Origin: Tetrahymena thermophila SB210
Taxonomy: Eukaryota > Ciliophora > Oligohymenophorea > Hymenostomatida > Tetrahymenidae
Direction of reading: 5' to 3'
Length of the DNA stretch: 64,000 bases
NCBI RefSeq assembly: GCF_000189635.1
Contig: NW_002476567.1
Span: forward strand, 620,001 to 684,000
Below are positions 1-12,658 of this stretch, piece after piece. The position numbers and the translations under genes were made by a program. The number at the start of each line of letters is the position of its first letter. Within the stretch, counting starts at the first letter, position 1. A model generated the notes under the pieces. That model was not told the origin of the DNA, searched no databases, and saw nothing but the letters and a program-made list of their open reading frames with translations.

Positions 1-3000
1 ATATAAAATTATTTAGTAAAAAATAATTTGTCACGCTGGCAACTTAAGCCAATAAGAAAAAAGATAGAGATAAGATAGCAACTTTAATTTTAAACTGATG
101 GATACTATTTGTAGCGCTTATATTTTTCTTTTTTTAAATTTAATCTTCAATTTATTTTTAAATATTTTATTGGCTTGATATTTTATTTTTTGTTTGTATA
201 AATTTATCATCTTAATTTACTGAATTTGATTCTATTAGATGTAAGCAATTTGTAATTTCTTTAATCATAAAAATTAAGTTTTTTGGTGTAAGAGTAGCAA
301 ATAATTTTAATATAATCTAGATCTTTTGCAGGAAGTAATAGTTTATAATAGGAAAAGTGAGGGCGAATATAAAAGTAGTTATTGCAATTGCTATTAAAAA
401 TGTAAGAACTATTTCTTCGTTTTAATCAAAAGTTTAGTCTACTTTATTAGAAACTTCTTGAGTGATGTTAGACAATAAGTTATTATTAGAAATGTAATTT
501 AAAGTAATTTGGTTTTGGTTTAATCTTTGAGGATCTTAATTATAGCTCACAAAGAACAAATGAGCTAAATTTATTAACAAAGAGTAACCAAAATTTAGAA
601 GTTTCTTAGAATAAGAAGTTGAATTTGAATTGAAAAATCCATAATTAAACTAATTATCAAGTACGAAGTTATAAAGATCTGTTTTGCTTTTATCAGATTA
701 AATATATCTGATCATTAAGTTTTTAATAGTGTTATAGTTTTTTATTTATTATTGTTAAATTCTTTTAAATAATTAAATTTGTTCTTATCCAGAAAAATTA
801 AATGGAGGATTCTAGATAAGAAGTGCAAATAGCTTATCTGAAAGTACTTCTCCCATTGGGCTTCTTATTTAAGAACCCCAACTAACATTTTGATAATCGT
901 TTTTTTAGTTTTACAATTATAAATTTAAGCTATAAAAAAGTACAGAGCTCACAATTAAAAAGCTTAATAATCCTATGACTCCAAATAGTCTGACCATGAA
1001 TATACCATTGAATTTTTCATTTTAATTCATTTTCTTGATAATATGTTTCCTATTTGTTTGTATTGAATTTTTTAATGCTTCAATTAACTCTTAAAAAATG
1101 CTTAATTTACCTTAAAACTGAGCTTTATTTAGAAGAATGCATACTTGTTTCTAATTTTAATTCTAATTATTATTCATTAGATGAAAATAATTAGCTTTCT
1201 TTAATGTCACTACTGAATTATTTTTAGCAATTCTACTAATTGTTTGCTTTTACTTATTAATTATCAATAAAATAATTCAATCCACTCTATTTATTTCTAA
1301 GAGTATCTAAAGTGTTGTATTCAGATTGAAATCCTGCTCTATATGTTGTAAAAAATCTTAATTCACTATTTTTTATTTAATATAATTCATTATTTCTTAT
1401 AGAATATGTTTCTTAATTGTTCATGTAGAATTATAAATCTTTTTCTCCAGTATTTAAAGGATTGAGTTAAATATTATTTTAAGTTATGCTAACATTTTTA
1501 TGTGCATTAGAATTAGCCTATAGCAATCTTGTATTTTCTTACAAATATTACTCATTAAATATTCTTTCTTCACTTAAAAAAATCTTTTATCTTAATTAAG
1601 GAGATAGAAGAACTCCGGTTTCAAAAGAGTTTTAGAATTCAATCTTTTTAAGATTCACTGTTTCTTTCACTCCTTCTTAAGAAATTTGACTGCATTCAAC
1701 AAAACCCTAATTATTATAATTTTCAGAGGGCTAATTAAATAACTCATTCGCCATTTAATTAAAAGAATGTGGAGTTGATTCTGCTTTATGTTTGTTTAAT
1801 TCCATCCAATTTTATAGTTAATTCAATTGTTCAATTTTTAAATTATCATCAAATATCTAAACTACTTCATTTATTTTAATTTAAACTATTTCAATATGTT
1901 CATTCTAGATATGATAAATATCTCCTTTAACCCCAAATATTTAATAATCTAACAATTAATTAGATTTTTTATAATCAAAAACCAGACTTTAAAGTTTAAT
2001 TAATTATTCATAGCTGTTTGGTTTAAACAATATTGTTGTGAATTCTCTGTCAACTGATTTATCATCAGTTTATTTTTTAATATCTAAATGGTAAATAAAA
2101 TAAATTTATTTATAAATCATTATATAAAAATAAATTTAATTTACTTTATTGGTATACATGAAATATAGCAGGGAAACAAGGAATGAGAGAACTGAGGCTT
2201 ATCTAAGAAATATTTTATTTTGTTATTGATTCAGCTAAGATTTATGTATAAAATTGGTATGAAACAGTAGATATTTAAAAATTTTATTTCTTATCAACTA
2301 AAATATACATTTTGTTATCATTTATCTAACTAATTTATCCACAAATACCAAAATTGTAGTTTTCTAATTAGCAAGGTTGAAGTTTTATATCATATGGTAT
2401 AGCCCAGTAATCCTAATCGATTCCGATAGCAGGATAAAGATGGGCAGTTTTGTTGATTTTATTTCTTTTATTTAGAAAACTTTACAAAATTTAATCATGA
2501 CATTTGGCTATTACACTGGGTTAGAGAAAATTAATATTTTTACCAATGGCTTGTTTATTATTACATATTTTTACTATTTATTCAAAGTTGTTAGAAACTT
2601 TAACAATTTGGCCAATATTCTCAGAAAGACTCATAAAAACGAACCCTTTTGTTTCATCTACTGCATAAATTTATTTCATTTAATTATGCATCTATATATT
2701 ACTTTATTTAACTCTTTTGTATTACTTGCTTAAATCATTGCCTATTAACAAATAATTTTCATAAATCTCTATTAAAAATTCTAATTACTGGCTATAAATT
2801 TTTTTTTAAATCAAGTGATTAATATTTTTATAAATATCTTTTCTTTGTTTATAAATCTTTAAGAGGTTTTTATTCATAGCCTTGATATCAATAAAGTCAT
2901 TGCTTATAGAAAGCAAAGTTTATTTTTTTTGTTGCAAAAAACATTTAATCTGGTTAAAACATTAATTGATTATTTCATCAAATTCTATCATTTCTATAAA

Positions 3001-4566
3001 CTCTAGTTACTATTCTTCTGTATTTCTAGAATTAAATAAAACACTTTTTTGAATATCTTTAGCCTTTTATATCAGCATTTTTATTTGTTTCATATATAAT
3101 ATTTAGCTATCGCAAGTATTTAAAATTTAATTTGCCTTAACAAAAAATTTGTTGAAATTACCCTAAACATCTAATAAAAATGATAAATAAGATGAATGAA
3201 GGAAACTCATCTTTTTGCATTTAGAAAGCTCAAATTCAAAGTATCTTTCCATATAGTCATAAAGGATGTTACTTCTCAAGGTTTTATCTTTTTCATCTAC
3301 TTACTAAAATTAATAGTACAATATGTTTTTAAATTAACAACATTAAAATATGATAAAATTTTAAAGAAAAAAGTTTACATTTTAACAAAAGCAAGACAGT
3401 TGCTGTAAGCAATTTTGAATATGATCTAAATAAATTTTTTCTAGAAAAATAGATGTTTAAGAAGAAAGATATTTATCAAAATCTATCTAAATACCATAAT
3501 AAAGAGTTCTTAAATAGAAATCAATTGCATAATGCTTGTATCTTTTCTATTAATTATTTATAGAGAAATTAAACTCTTTTTGATATTATATTTCATTAAT
3601 ATTTTCACTAAAAAGTTTTTTGATAATTTATTCTTCTCTAAAATTATAAATTTAATATGCTATTCTAATTGCTATTGGGATAGAAATAAGTAAAAATATA
3701 TTAAACTAGTTCCAGTTATCTATATAAGCTGCCAGAAGCAAATTGAAACTTAGTAATAAATTAAAAGTGATTAAGCATTAATGTTTTAATTAGACAGTAA
3801 GATTGATATAAGGAGTGTAAACGATTTATATGAAAAATAGTGATAAAAAGAGTAAAAAGCTAACTATAGACTATCTTCTATCTACAAGAATAGCCTACAA
3901 GATTACCGCAACTGTTTCTAAAACAATTTTTAATTAGCTGATCAAAATAGATCTTTCTGAAGCAAAATCAGACATTTTGAACCTTAAATTAGAGTTCTGT
4001 AAACTATAAAAATAAGCTTTATTAAATAATTTTGATTAATTTTCTTTAATTTTTCTAAAAAAAAAAATATTACCTAAAAAATTAGTAAGAAATAAATTCA
4101 TTACGGAAATAGCTATATTATTTTTTAACTAAAGACCTGAGAAGATAATAGATGGTATAAAGAATATGTACGAGTAAACCTTGGTAATTATAGATAGTGC
4201 GATATTTGTTTTAAAAAGTTGTCTTTTGAGTAAAAATATTACAACATAAGCTACAACTATTAAAATGAGTAGAATATTAAAAGATAATGAAATTATCAAA
4301 TAAAAGAGTTAAGTATCATCTTTTCCAAATAAGATCATAAAATTCTTAGCATATTAGCAATTATTATCTTTCATACTGAGAATGTTAAACATCTACGAAG
4401 TGATTTAAAGTTGAATATATTAAAAGTTCTTAATAAATATAAGCAAGATACTAAATGCCAAATTCCTATCAAAAGACCTGAATAGAGGTGTACTATTTTT
4501 GATAAAGAATTATTCTACAAAATTACTCTTCAATTTTTGCTTCTAACTATTTAAGATATTATTCAT
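1..4566 (-). CDS. Gene 1: polytopic PAS-domain membrane protein, TmcB-like (3' end outside window)
   Basis: Exons from 5' to 3' are 4566-4074, 4016-3379, 3303-2145, 2083-1111 and 1049-1, continuing beyond the window. About 1,437 residues are visible; the last exon is missing. The start is the first ATG before the conserved leader that reads FVEQFFIKNS. The PAS domain lies near residues 590-700, with SLSENIGQIVKVSNNF, then AIGKNINFLQPS, then DYWAIPYDIKLQ. The Zn-type motif reads HIQNC followed by SCFC. Exons 1 to 4 have the same lengths as in genes 2 and 3 (493, 638, 1159 and 973 bp). Exon 5 is one codon longer, because of an in-frame difference in the first C-terminal loop. The family assignment follows gene 4. 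Confidence 0.88.
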
Positions 4567-6053
4567 TTAAAAATTTTAAGAATGTTTTTGATAGTAAATA
4601 ATTATTTTTATTGTTAGTTTGTCTTGCAATAAATTAGTATCAATAAAATAGATTGAGAAATAGAATATAATTTGAGAATTAAAAATAAGTAACTAAAAGA
4701 AAATTAATTATTAAATTTTATGGAAATTAGAGTATAAATAAAAAGACAGCTATCGTTTTATTTTTTGAATTTTCTTAAACAACCTTCCTTTTTAAATAAT
4801 AGAATTTACATTTGAAAAATTACGAGATCTAGGTTTTATTCTGATTGAATGTGTAATTATTTTTTCTTCATTTTAATATACGGGTTAATTCTGATTTTAT
4901 TGAGTATTTTTACAAATATTTTTTTTTCTTTATTTAAAAATTGATGAAATTAAAAATTACAGGATTTATATAAATATTTTTTTAATTTGAAATATAGGCA
5001 ATCCATGCATTAATACTAATACTTAAATTCCTCTTGGTAAACAAAATTTAATTCTAAAATAATGTTAACTTGTAAAATAATGATATAAATTTAATTAATT
5101 AATATTAATTTGGTTGCAAATGATGAATGTTACGCAGTAAAAATTCATCTAATGTTATTCGGCGATATTTAAATTTGACATAATATTTGTATTGATATTA
5201 ATACTTAGATTATATGTTTACAAAAATTTATTTAGTTTTACGTAATAGTATCAATACTTATAAGTTTAAGTAAAAAGTGTATTTTTAATTTATGAAATGT
5301 AAATAATAACAACAGTTATTAGATATTTAAATGGATTTATTTTTTTTTTCATTTAAAAATGTTTTAAATAACTTTTTTATACTTTAATGAAGTGGCTAAG
5401 AGAAAGAAAATCCAATTATAAATCATTTAACAAAATTTGCATGACTCTTGTGAGCTAGATATAAATTCCTTTTACTTTGTTTGTTTACATAAAAATAAAT
5501 GAATTAATGCCAATAAACTTGTATTTCAAATCAAATGTTTAACTTTGATAAGTAAAGATTTTTTTTAAAAAAATCTACTTTCGTTTAAATAGAGCAATAT
5601 TGATTATCCCATCAATCAATTATAAATTATATTTGTTTTTGGGAATTTATATTTTATATTACTCAGCTATCTAATCAATCATTCAAATTGTAAAGAAATT
5701 TTAAAGGATATTTTATTTTGAAATATAAATAATACCAGCAGAAAAGTTATTTTTGATTAAATAACTAAATTCAAAAATACCTCATATCTGCAATTTAGCG
5801 ATGATTAAATTAGTTTGATACTAAAGAAAAAATTCATCTTTCCTTTGCTTTGATTTCTCAAAAATGTTCTTAAGAATATATTTTTGTAAATTAAAATTAC
5901 AATCGTTATTAAAAAAATATGTTACATTTATCCAATTCTCATACAAATTCAGCAAATCAAATAGATATATAAATTCTTCAAAAAATAAAATGGTTTTTAT
6001 TTTTACTTTAAACAAAATAAAAGTTGTTACTTTAATAAATTTAATAAACTGAT
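4567..6053. other. Intergenic region upstream of gene 1, downstream of orphan exon A1
   Basis: About 1.5 kb of very AT-rich sequence. It should hold the promoter of gene 1 and any 3' UTR of the orphan exon. I see no convincing coding frame, RNA gene or recognisable promoter element. Compared with 12,659-14,139 it shows at least seven small insertions or deletions, unlike the flanking exons, which supports its non-coding status. Confidence 0.7.
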
Positions 6054-6799
6054 TCATCTTTGAATTTATAAGTAAGTTAAAATATATTAATTATCTTCTA
6101 TAGCCTTAATATCTAGTAAATTTAGTAGAAGCTTTGACTATCTGATCTAACCAATTGAATATTCGAAAAACTTGAAAAAGGAAATGTATATTAAAAATAG
6201 AAATGCTACTACTGGTACAGCGAATATTATCTAGTTCATTTTAATCATATATTCATAATGGTCGTATGTAATTTGAGCAATTTTTGATTCAATAAATTCA
6301 ATAACATATTCAAGGTATATTCTTAAATAAAAATGGTCAGTTTCACTCAAATCCTATTCTTGTCGTATTATCATTTCAAAAAAGTTTTACATGTCAGATT
6401 TTAAAATTTCAGGAGATCGTTATGAGTACAAGTCTGTATGTAATTTTACTACTTAAATAAATCCTTATTAAAAAACTCCATTTGCAATTGAATTGCATAA
6501 TTCCAACGAAAATTATGGATTATCCAAAAAATTTAGATTTTATTAAATTACTAAACAAGAATCGTCTTGTAAGGCCTACATCACAAAATTTTTAAAAGAT
6601 TATTATTCATATCTTTTATCGTTATATACTTTATTTACTAAATTATATATTGTTTTTAAGATTCCGTCTGCCATTTATAGTTTCTAATTAATCAGATCTA
6701 TATAGGTTTAGGATAAATTGTCTTGTAACTTATAAATAATCAAAGGAATTCTTAATGTACTAGTAGTGATGCAGAACTCATAAATATTCATTAAATCAC
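6054..6799 (-). pseudogene. Orphan terminal exon A1 (relic or alternative last exon of gene 2)
   Basis: Open from a splice acceptor (AG at 6800-6801) to a TGA stop at 6054. It encodes about 248 residues that match the last exon of gene 4 along its whole length, ending NQYILTYLQIQR. It contains the second C-terminal loop, the conserved cysteine pair and the final membrane helix. No upstream exons of its own exist here: similarity to gene 4 ends in the intron a short way upstream. It lies 463 bp downstream of the stop of gene 2, and its phase-1 acceptor would join in frame to exon 5 of gene 2 (9136-8061). It could be a passive leftover of unequal recombination or a usable alternative terminal exon. 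The length is exactly that in gene 4 (746 bp). Confidence 0.75.
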
Positions 6800-7262
6800 C
6801 TATTAAATATGAAAAAAATTTTCAAATTAAATTATTTTACCTTGTATTTATTTTTCTTAAATTTTAAAAAATTTAAAAAATAATAAAAAATAGATAATTA
6901 ATTATTCCCAAAAATTCTATTCGGGAATAAAAATGATTGAAATAAATATCAGATTTTTAAAAATACAACTAAATTCATTGGTGACTACAGATAGAAGTTC
7001 AAGTAAAATTAAATATTTTTTTATCTCTAAAAAATATATCTGAAAATAAATTTAAATATTATTAATATAGTTCTTCAACCTTCTTTATCAATCATTCATT
7101 TCTTAGTTTTTAAATTAAAATTTTTTTTCTTTTAATTAAATTATAAAATTATTAAATCTGAAAGGTAATTTAAAAATAACGAAGTGGAAATGGTCATAAT
7201 TTATTTTCTGGTTTACTTACAAACAATTATATAAATAAATAAAGTATAATTATTAATTTATT
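6800..7262. other. Spacer between orphan exon A1 and the gene 2 stop
   Basis: AT-rich and non-coding. It begins with the 3' part of the old gene 4 intron 4, then passes the duplication breakpoint into sequence downstream of gene 2. The equivalent spacer in unit 2 is about 160 bp shorter. Confidence 0.6.
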
Positions 7263-10200
7263 TCATTTTTAAATTTTTAAATATGTCAATATGTATTAAT
7301 TTTCTTCAATAATTTAAATATCTATTAGGTTAAGCAATAGCTTAGTAAGTTTAATTTTATCAATTAAAGATCCAAAAAACTTAAAAAAAGATATGTAAAT
7401 TGATAATATGAATGTACTTATAGCTAAAAATAAGTAAATATAATTCATTTTAATCATATTATCATAGTGATTATATGTTATTTCTGTCATTTTCTACACC
7501 AAACTTTCAACTACATATTAAAAATAGATTCTTGTATAGAAATTTTGAGCATTATTAAACTCTTTTTCTTAAGTTATAATTTCCTAAACAAATTTAGTTA
7601 AATCAGTTTCAACAAAAGCCGAAATTCTTTATGAATAAATATTTATTAAAAATTATGCTACTTAAATAAACCCTTTGTTAAAAATACCATTTGCTATTGA
7701 TTTGCACTCTTCTATTTAAAATAGATTATCACTTATAAGATTTTAGTTTTCACTAACTGCCTAGCAAGCATTTTATTAGAAAACTTGAATTGAATATTCT
7801 TTAAAATCAGATTATATATCCTAATCATATAATTAGTTAACCAAGTCATTCAAAATTGTAAGGTATTTTTGGTTTTAATATGCATTATTTAAGAGTAGAT
7901 TGGTATAATCTTAAGTTGTAGATCGCTATAATTTTAATAAGATAAATGGAGACCTTAAAATCTGTAAATTTATTACATAATCACTAACTATCATTAAATC
8001 ATCTAAGTAAGTTATAAAAAATATTAATTATGCTTTGAATAATAACTAAAAAAATAATACCTATAAATTTTCTATTGACTTTCTCCTATTATATAAAATT
8101 ATTTAGTAAAAAATAATTTGTCACGCTGGCAACTTAAGCCAATAAGAAAAAAGATAGAGATAAGATAGCAACTTTAATTTTAAACTCATGGATACTATTT
8201 GTAGCACTTATATTTTTCTTTTTTTAAATTTACTCTTCAATTTATTTTTAAAGATTTTATTAGCTTGACATTTTATTTTTTGCTTGTGTAAATTTATCAT
8301 CTTAATTTACTGAATTTGATTCTATTAGATGTAAGCAATTTGTAATTTCTTTAATCATAAAAATTAAGTTTTTTGGTGTAAGAGTAGCAAATAATTTTAA
8401 TATAATCTAGATCTTTTGCAGGAAGTAATAGTTTATAATAGGAAAAGTGAGGGCGAATATAAAAGTAGTTACTGCAATTGCTATTAAAAATGTAAGAACT
8501 GTTTCTTCGTTTTAATCAAAAGTTTAGTTTACTTTATTAGAAACTTCTTTAGTGATGTTAGACAATAAGTTATAATTAGAAATGTAATTTAAAGTAATTT
8601 GGTTTTGGTTTAATGTTTGAGGATCTTAATTATAGCTCACAAAGAACAATTGAACAAAATTTATTAACAAAGAGTAACCAAAATTTAGAATTGTCTTTGA
8701 AGTAGTTGCACTTGAACTGACAAATACATAATTAAACTAATTATCAAGTACGAAGTTATAAAGATCTGTTTTGCTCTTATCAGATTAAATAAATCTGATC
8801 ATTAAGTTTTTAATAGTGTTATAGTTTTTTATTTATTATTGTTAAATTCTTTTGAATAATTAAATTTGTTCTTATCCAGAAAAATTAAATGGAGGAGTCT
8901 AGATAAGAACTGCAAATAGCCTATCTGAAAGTACTTCTCCCATTGGGCTTTTTATTTAAGAACCCCAACTAACATTTTGATAATCGTTTTTTTAGTTTTA
9001 CAATTATTTATTTAAGCTATAAAAAAGTACAGAGCTCACAATTAAAAAGCATAATAATCCTATGATTCCAAATAGTCTGACTATGAATATACCATTGAAT
9101 TTTTCATTTTAATTCATTTTTTTGATAATATGTTTCCTATTTGTTTGTATTGAATTTTTTAATGCTTCAATTAACTCTTAAAAAATGTTTAATTTACCTT
9201 AAAACTGAGCTTTATTTAGAAGAATGCATACTTGTTTCTAATTTTAATTCTAATTATTATTCATTAGATGAAAATAATTAGCTTTCTTTAATGTCACTAC
9301 TGAATAATTTTTAGCAATTCTACTAATTGTTTGCTTTTACTTATTAATTATCAATAAAATAATTCAATCCACCCTATTTATTTCTAAGAGTATCTAAAAT
9401 GTTGTATTCAGATTGAAATGCTGCTCTTTATGCTGTAGAAAATCTTAATTCACTATTTTTTATTTAATAAAATTCATTATTTCTTATAGAATATATTTCT
9501 TAATTGTTCAGGTAGAATTAGAAATCTTTTTCTCCAGTATTTAAAGGATTGAGTTAAATATTATTTTAAGTTATGCTAACATTTTTATGTGCATTAGAAT
9601 TAGCCTATAGCAATCTTGTATTTTCTTACAAATATTACTCATTAAATATTCTTTCTTCACTTAAAGAAATCTTTTATCTTAATTAAGGAGATAGAAGAAC
9701 TCCGGTTTCAAAAGAGTTTTAGAATTCAATCTTTTTAAGATTCACTGTTTCTTTCACCCCTTCTTAAGAAATTTGACTGCATTCTACAAAGCCCTAATTA
9801 TTATAATTTTCAGAAAGCTAATTAAATAACTCATTTGCCATTTAATTAAAAGAATGTGGAGTTGATTCTACTTCAGGCTTGTTTAATTCCATCCAATTTT
9901 ATAGTTAATTCAATTGTTCAATTTTTAAATTATCATCAAATATCTAAACTACTTCATTTATTTTAATTTAAACTATTTCAATATGCTCATTCTAGATATG
10001 ATAAATATCTCCTTTAACCCCAAATATTTAATAATCTAACAATTAATAAGCTTTTTTATAATCAAAAACCAGACTTTAAAGTTTAATTAATTATTCATAG
10101 CTGTTTGGTTTAAACAATATTGTTGTGAATTCTCTGTCAACTGATTTATCATCAGTTTATTTTTTAATATCTAAATGGTAAATAAAATAAATTTATTTAT

Positions 10201-12658
10201 AAATCATTATATAAAAATAAATTTAATTTACTTTATTGGTATACATGAAATATAGCAGTGAAACAAGGAATGAGAGAACTGAGGCTTATCTAAGAAATAT
10301 TTTATTTTGATATTGATTCAGCTAAGATTTATTTATAAAATTAGTATGAAACAGTAGATATTTAAAAATTTTATTTCTTATCAACTAAAATGTACATTTT
10401 GTTATCATTTATCTAACTAATTTATGCGCAAATACCAAAATTGTAGTTTTCTAATTAGCAAGGTTGAAGTTTTATATCATATGGTATAGCCCAGTAATCC
10501 TTATCGATTCCGATAACAGGATAAAGATGGGCAGTTTTGTTGATTTTATTTCTTTTATTTAGAAAACTTTACAAAATTTAATCATGACATTTAGCTATTA
10601 CACAAGGTTAGAGAAAATTAATATTTTTACCAATGGCTTGTTTATTATTACATATTTTTACTATTTATTCAAAGTTGTTAGAAACTTTAACAATTTGGCC
10701 AATATTCTCAGAAAGACTCATAAAAACGAACCCCTTTGTTTCATCTACTGCATAAGTTTATTTCATTTAATTATGCGTCTATATATTACTTTATTTAACT
10801 CTTTTGTATTACTTGCTTAAGTCATTGCCTATTAAAAAATAATTTTCATAAATCTCTATTAAAAATTCTAATTGCTGGCTATAAATTTTTTTTTTAATCA
10901 TGTGATTAATATTTTAATAAATATCTTTTCTTTGTTTGTAAATCTTCAAGAGGTTTTTATTCATAGCCTTGATATCAATAAAGTCATTGCTTATAGAAAG
11001 CAAAGTTTATTTTTTTTTTTGCAAAAAACATTTAATCTGGTTAAAGCATTAATTGATTATTTCATCAAATTCTATCATTTCTATAAACTCTAGTTACTAT
11101 TTTTCTGTATTTCTAGAATGAAATAAAACATTTTTTTGAATTTCCTTCGCCTTTTATATCATCATTTTTATTTGTTTCATATATAATATTTAGCTTTCAC
11201 AAGTATTCAAAGTTTAATTTGCCTTAACAAAAAATTTGTTGAAATTACCCTAAACATCTAATAAAAATGATAAATAAGATGAATGAAGGAAACTCATCTT
11301 TTTGCATTTAGAAAGCTCAAATTCAAAGTATCTTTCCATATAGTCATAAAGGATGTTACTTCTCAAGGTTTTATCTTTTTCATCTACTTACTAAAATTAA
11401 TAGAACAATAAGTTTTTAAATTAAATTATCAACATTAAAAAATGATAAAATTTTAAAGAAAAAAGTTTACATTTTAACAAAAGCAAGATAGTGGCTGTAA
11501 GCAATTTTGAATATGATCTAAATAAATTTTTTCTAGCAAAATAGATGTTTAAGAAGAAAGATATTTATCAAAATCTATCTAAATACCATAGTAAAGAGTT
11601 CTTAAATAGAAATCAATTGCATAATGCTTGTATCTTTTCTATTAATCATTTATAGAGAAATTAAACTCTTTTTGCTATTAATTTTCATTTATATTTTCAC
11701 TAAAAAGTTTTTTGATTATTTATTCTTCTCTAAAATTATAAATTTAATATGCTATTCTAATTGCTATTGGGATAGAAATAAGTAAAAATATATTAAACTA
11801 GTCCCAGTTATCTATATAAGCTGCCAGAAACAAATTGAAACTTAGTAATAAATTAAAAGTGATTAAGTATTAATGTTTTAATTAGACAGTAAGATTGATA
11901 TAAGGAGTGTAAACGATTTATATGAAAAATAGTGATAAAAAGAGTAAAAAGCTAACTATAGACTATCTTCTATCTTCAAGAATAGCCTACAAGATTACCG
12001 CAACTGTTTCTAAAACATTTTTTAATTAGCTGATCAAAATAGATCTTTCTGAAGCAAAATCAGACATTTTGAACCTTAAATTAGAGTTCTGTAAACAATA
12101 AAAATAAGCTTTATTAAATAATTTTGAATTAATTTTCTTTAATTTTTCTAGAAAAATAATATTACCTAAAAAATTAGTAAGTAATAAATTAATTATGGAA
12201 ATAGCTATGTGATTTTTTAACTAAAGACCTGAGAAGATAATAGATGGTATAAAAAATATGTATGAGTAAACCTTGGTAATTATAGATAGCGCCATATTTG
12301 TTTTAAAAAGCTGTCTTTTAAGCAAAAATATTACGACATAAGCTACAACTATTAAAATGAGTAGAATATTAAAAGATAATGAAATTATCAAATAAAAGAG
12401 TTAAGTATCATCTTTTCCAAATAAGACCATAAAATTCTTAGCATATTAGCAATTATTATCTTTCATACTGAGAATGTTAAACATCTACGAAGTGATTTAA
12501 AGTTGAATATATTAAAAGTTCTTAATAAATATAAGCAAGATACTAAATGCCAAATTCCTATCAAAAGACTTGAATAGAGGTGTACTATTTTTGATAAAGA
12601 ATTATTCTAAAAAATGGCTCTTCAATTTTCGCTTCTAACTATTTAAGGTATTATTCAT
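7263..12658 (-). CDS. Gene 2: polytopic PAS-domain membrane protein, TmcB-like, 1,692 aa
   Basis: Exons from 5' to 3' are 12658-12166, 12108-11471, 11390-10232, 10170-9198, 9136-8061 and 8002-7263; they total 5,079 nt, an exact multiple of three. Introns are 57, 80, 61, 61 and 58 nt, all GT-AG. The PAS domain maps to roughly 10,380-10,780. The Zn-type motif ends NCLQPLSCFC. The C-terminal half has the membrane-proximal TLTPKN motif and, in the last exon, the cysteine pair spaced by 19 residues. The protein ends YLKIQK before TGA. Gene 2 is nearly identical to genes 1 and 3 except in two short patches of the C-terminal loops. A second terminal exon (A1) lies just downstream. Family assignment and topology follow gene 4. 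Confidence 0.9.

Larger units (their letters stand above)
1..8090. repeat. Tandem unit 1 of about 8.09 kb
   Basis: The first 8,090 bases recur from 8,091 and again from 16,017 with long identical runs, for example around the shared start at 1, 8,091 and 16,017. The unit carries gene 1 without its last exon, the intergenic stretch upstream of gene 1, an orphan terminal exon (6,054-6,799) and the last exon of gene 2. Substitutions are scattered. Most length differences between units fall outside exons. The unit boundary is set by the window edge, so the true duplication junction may lie elsewhere. Confidence 0.93.

Noticed and set aside
2497..2733. Plus-strand ORF of 78 codons, repeated at 10,584-10,820
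   Set aside because: It is the exact antisense of the PAS exon of genes 1 and 2, which reads as a good PAS domain on the minus strand.
5821..6057. Opposed ORFs on both strands just left of orphan exon A1
   Set aside because: They lie in AT-rich spacer that shows frame-breaking indels in units 2 and 3. The real coding sequence starts at 6,054 in another frame.
7286..7288. TGA at 7,286 as the stop of gene 2
   Set aside because: It is out of frame with the final exon. The in-frame stop is at 7,263, giving the ending YLKIQK, which matches gene 4.
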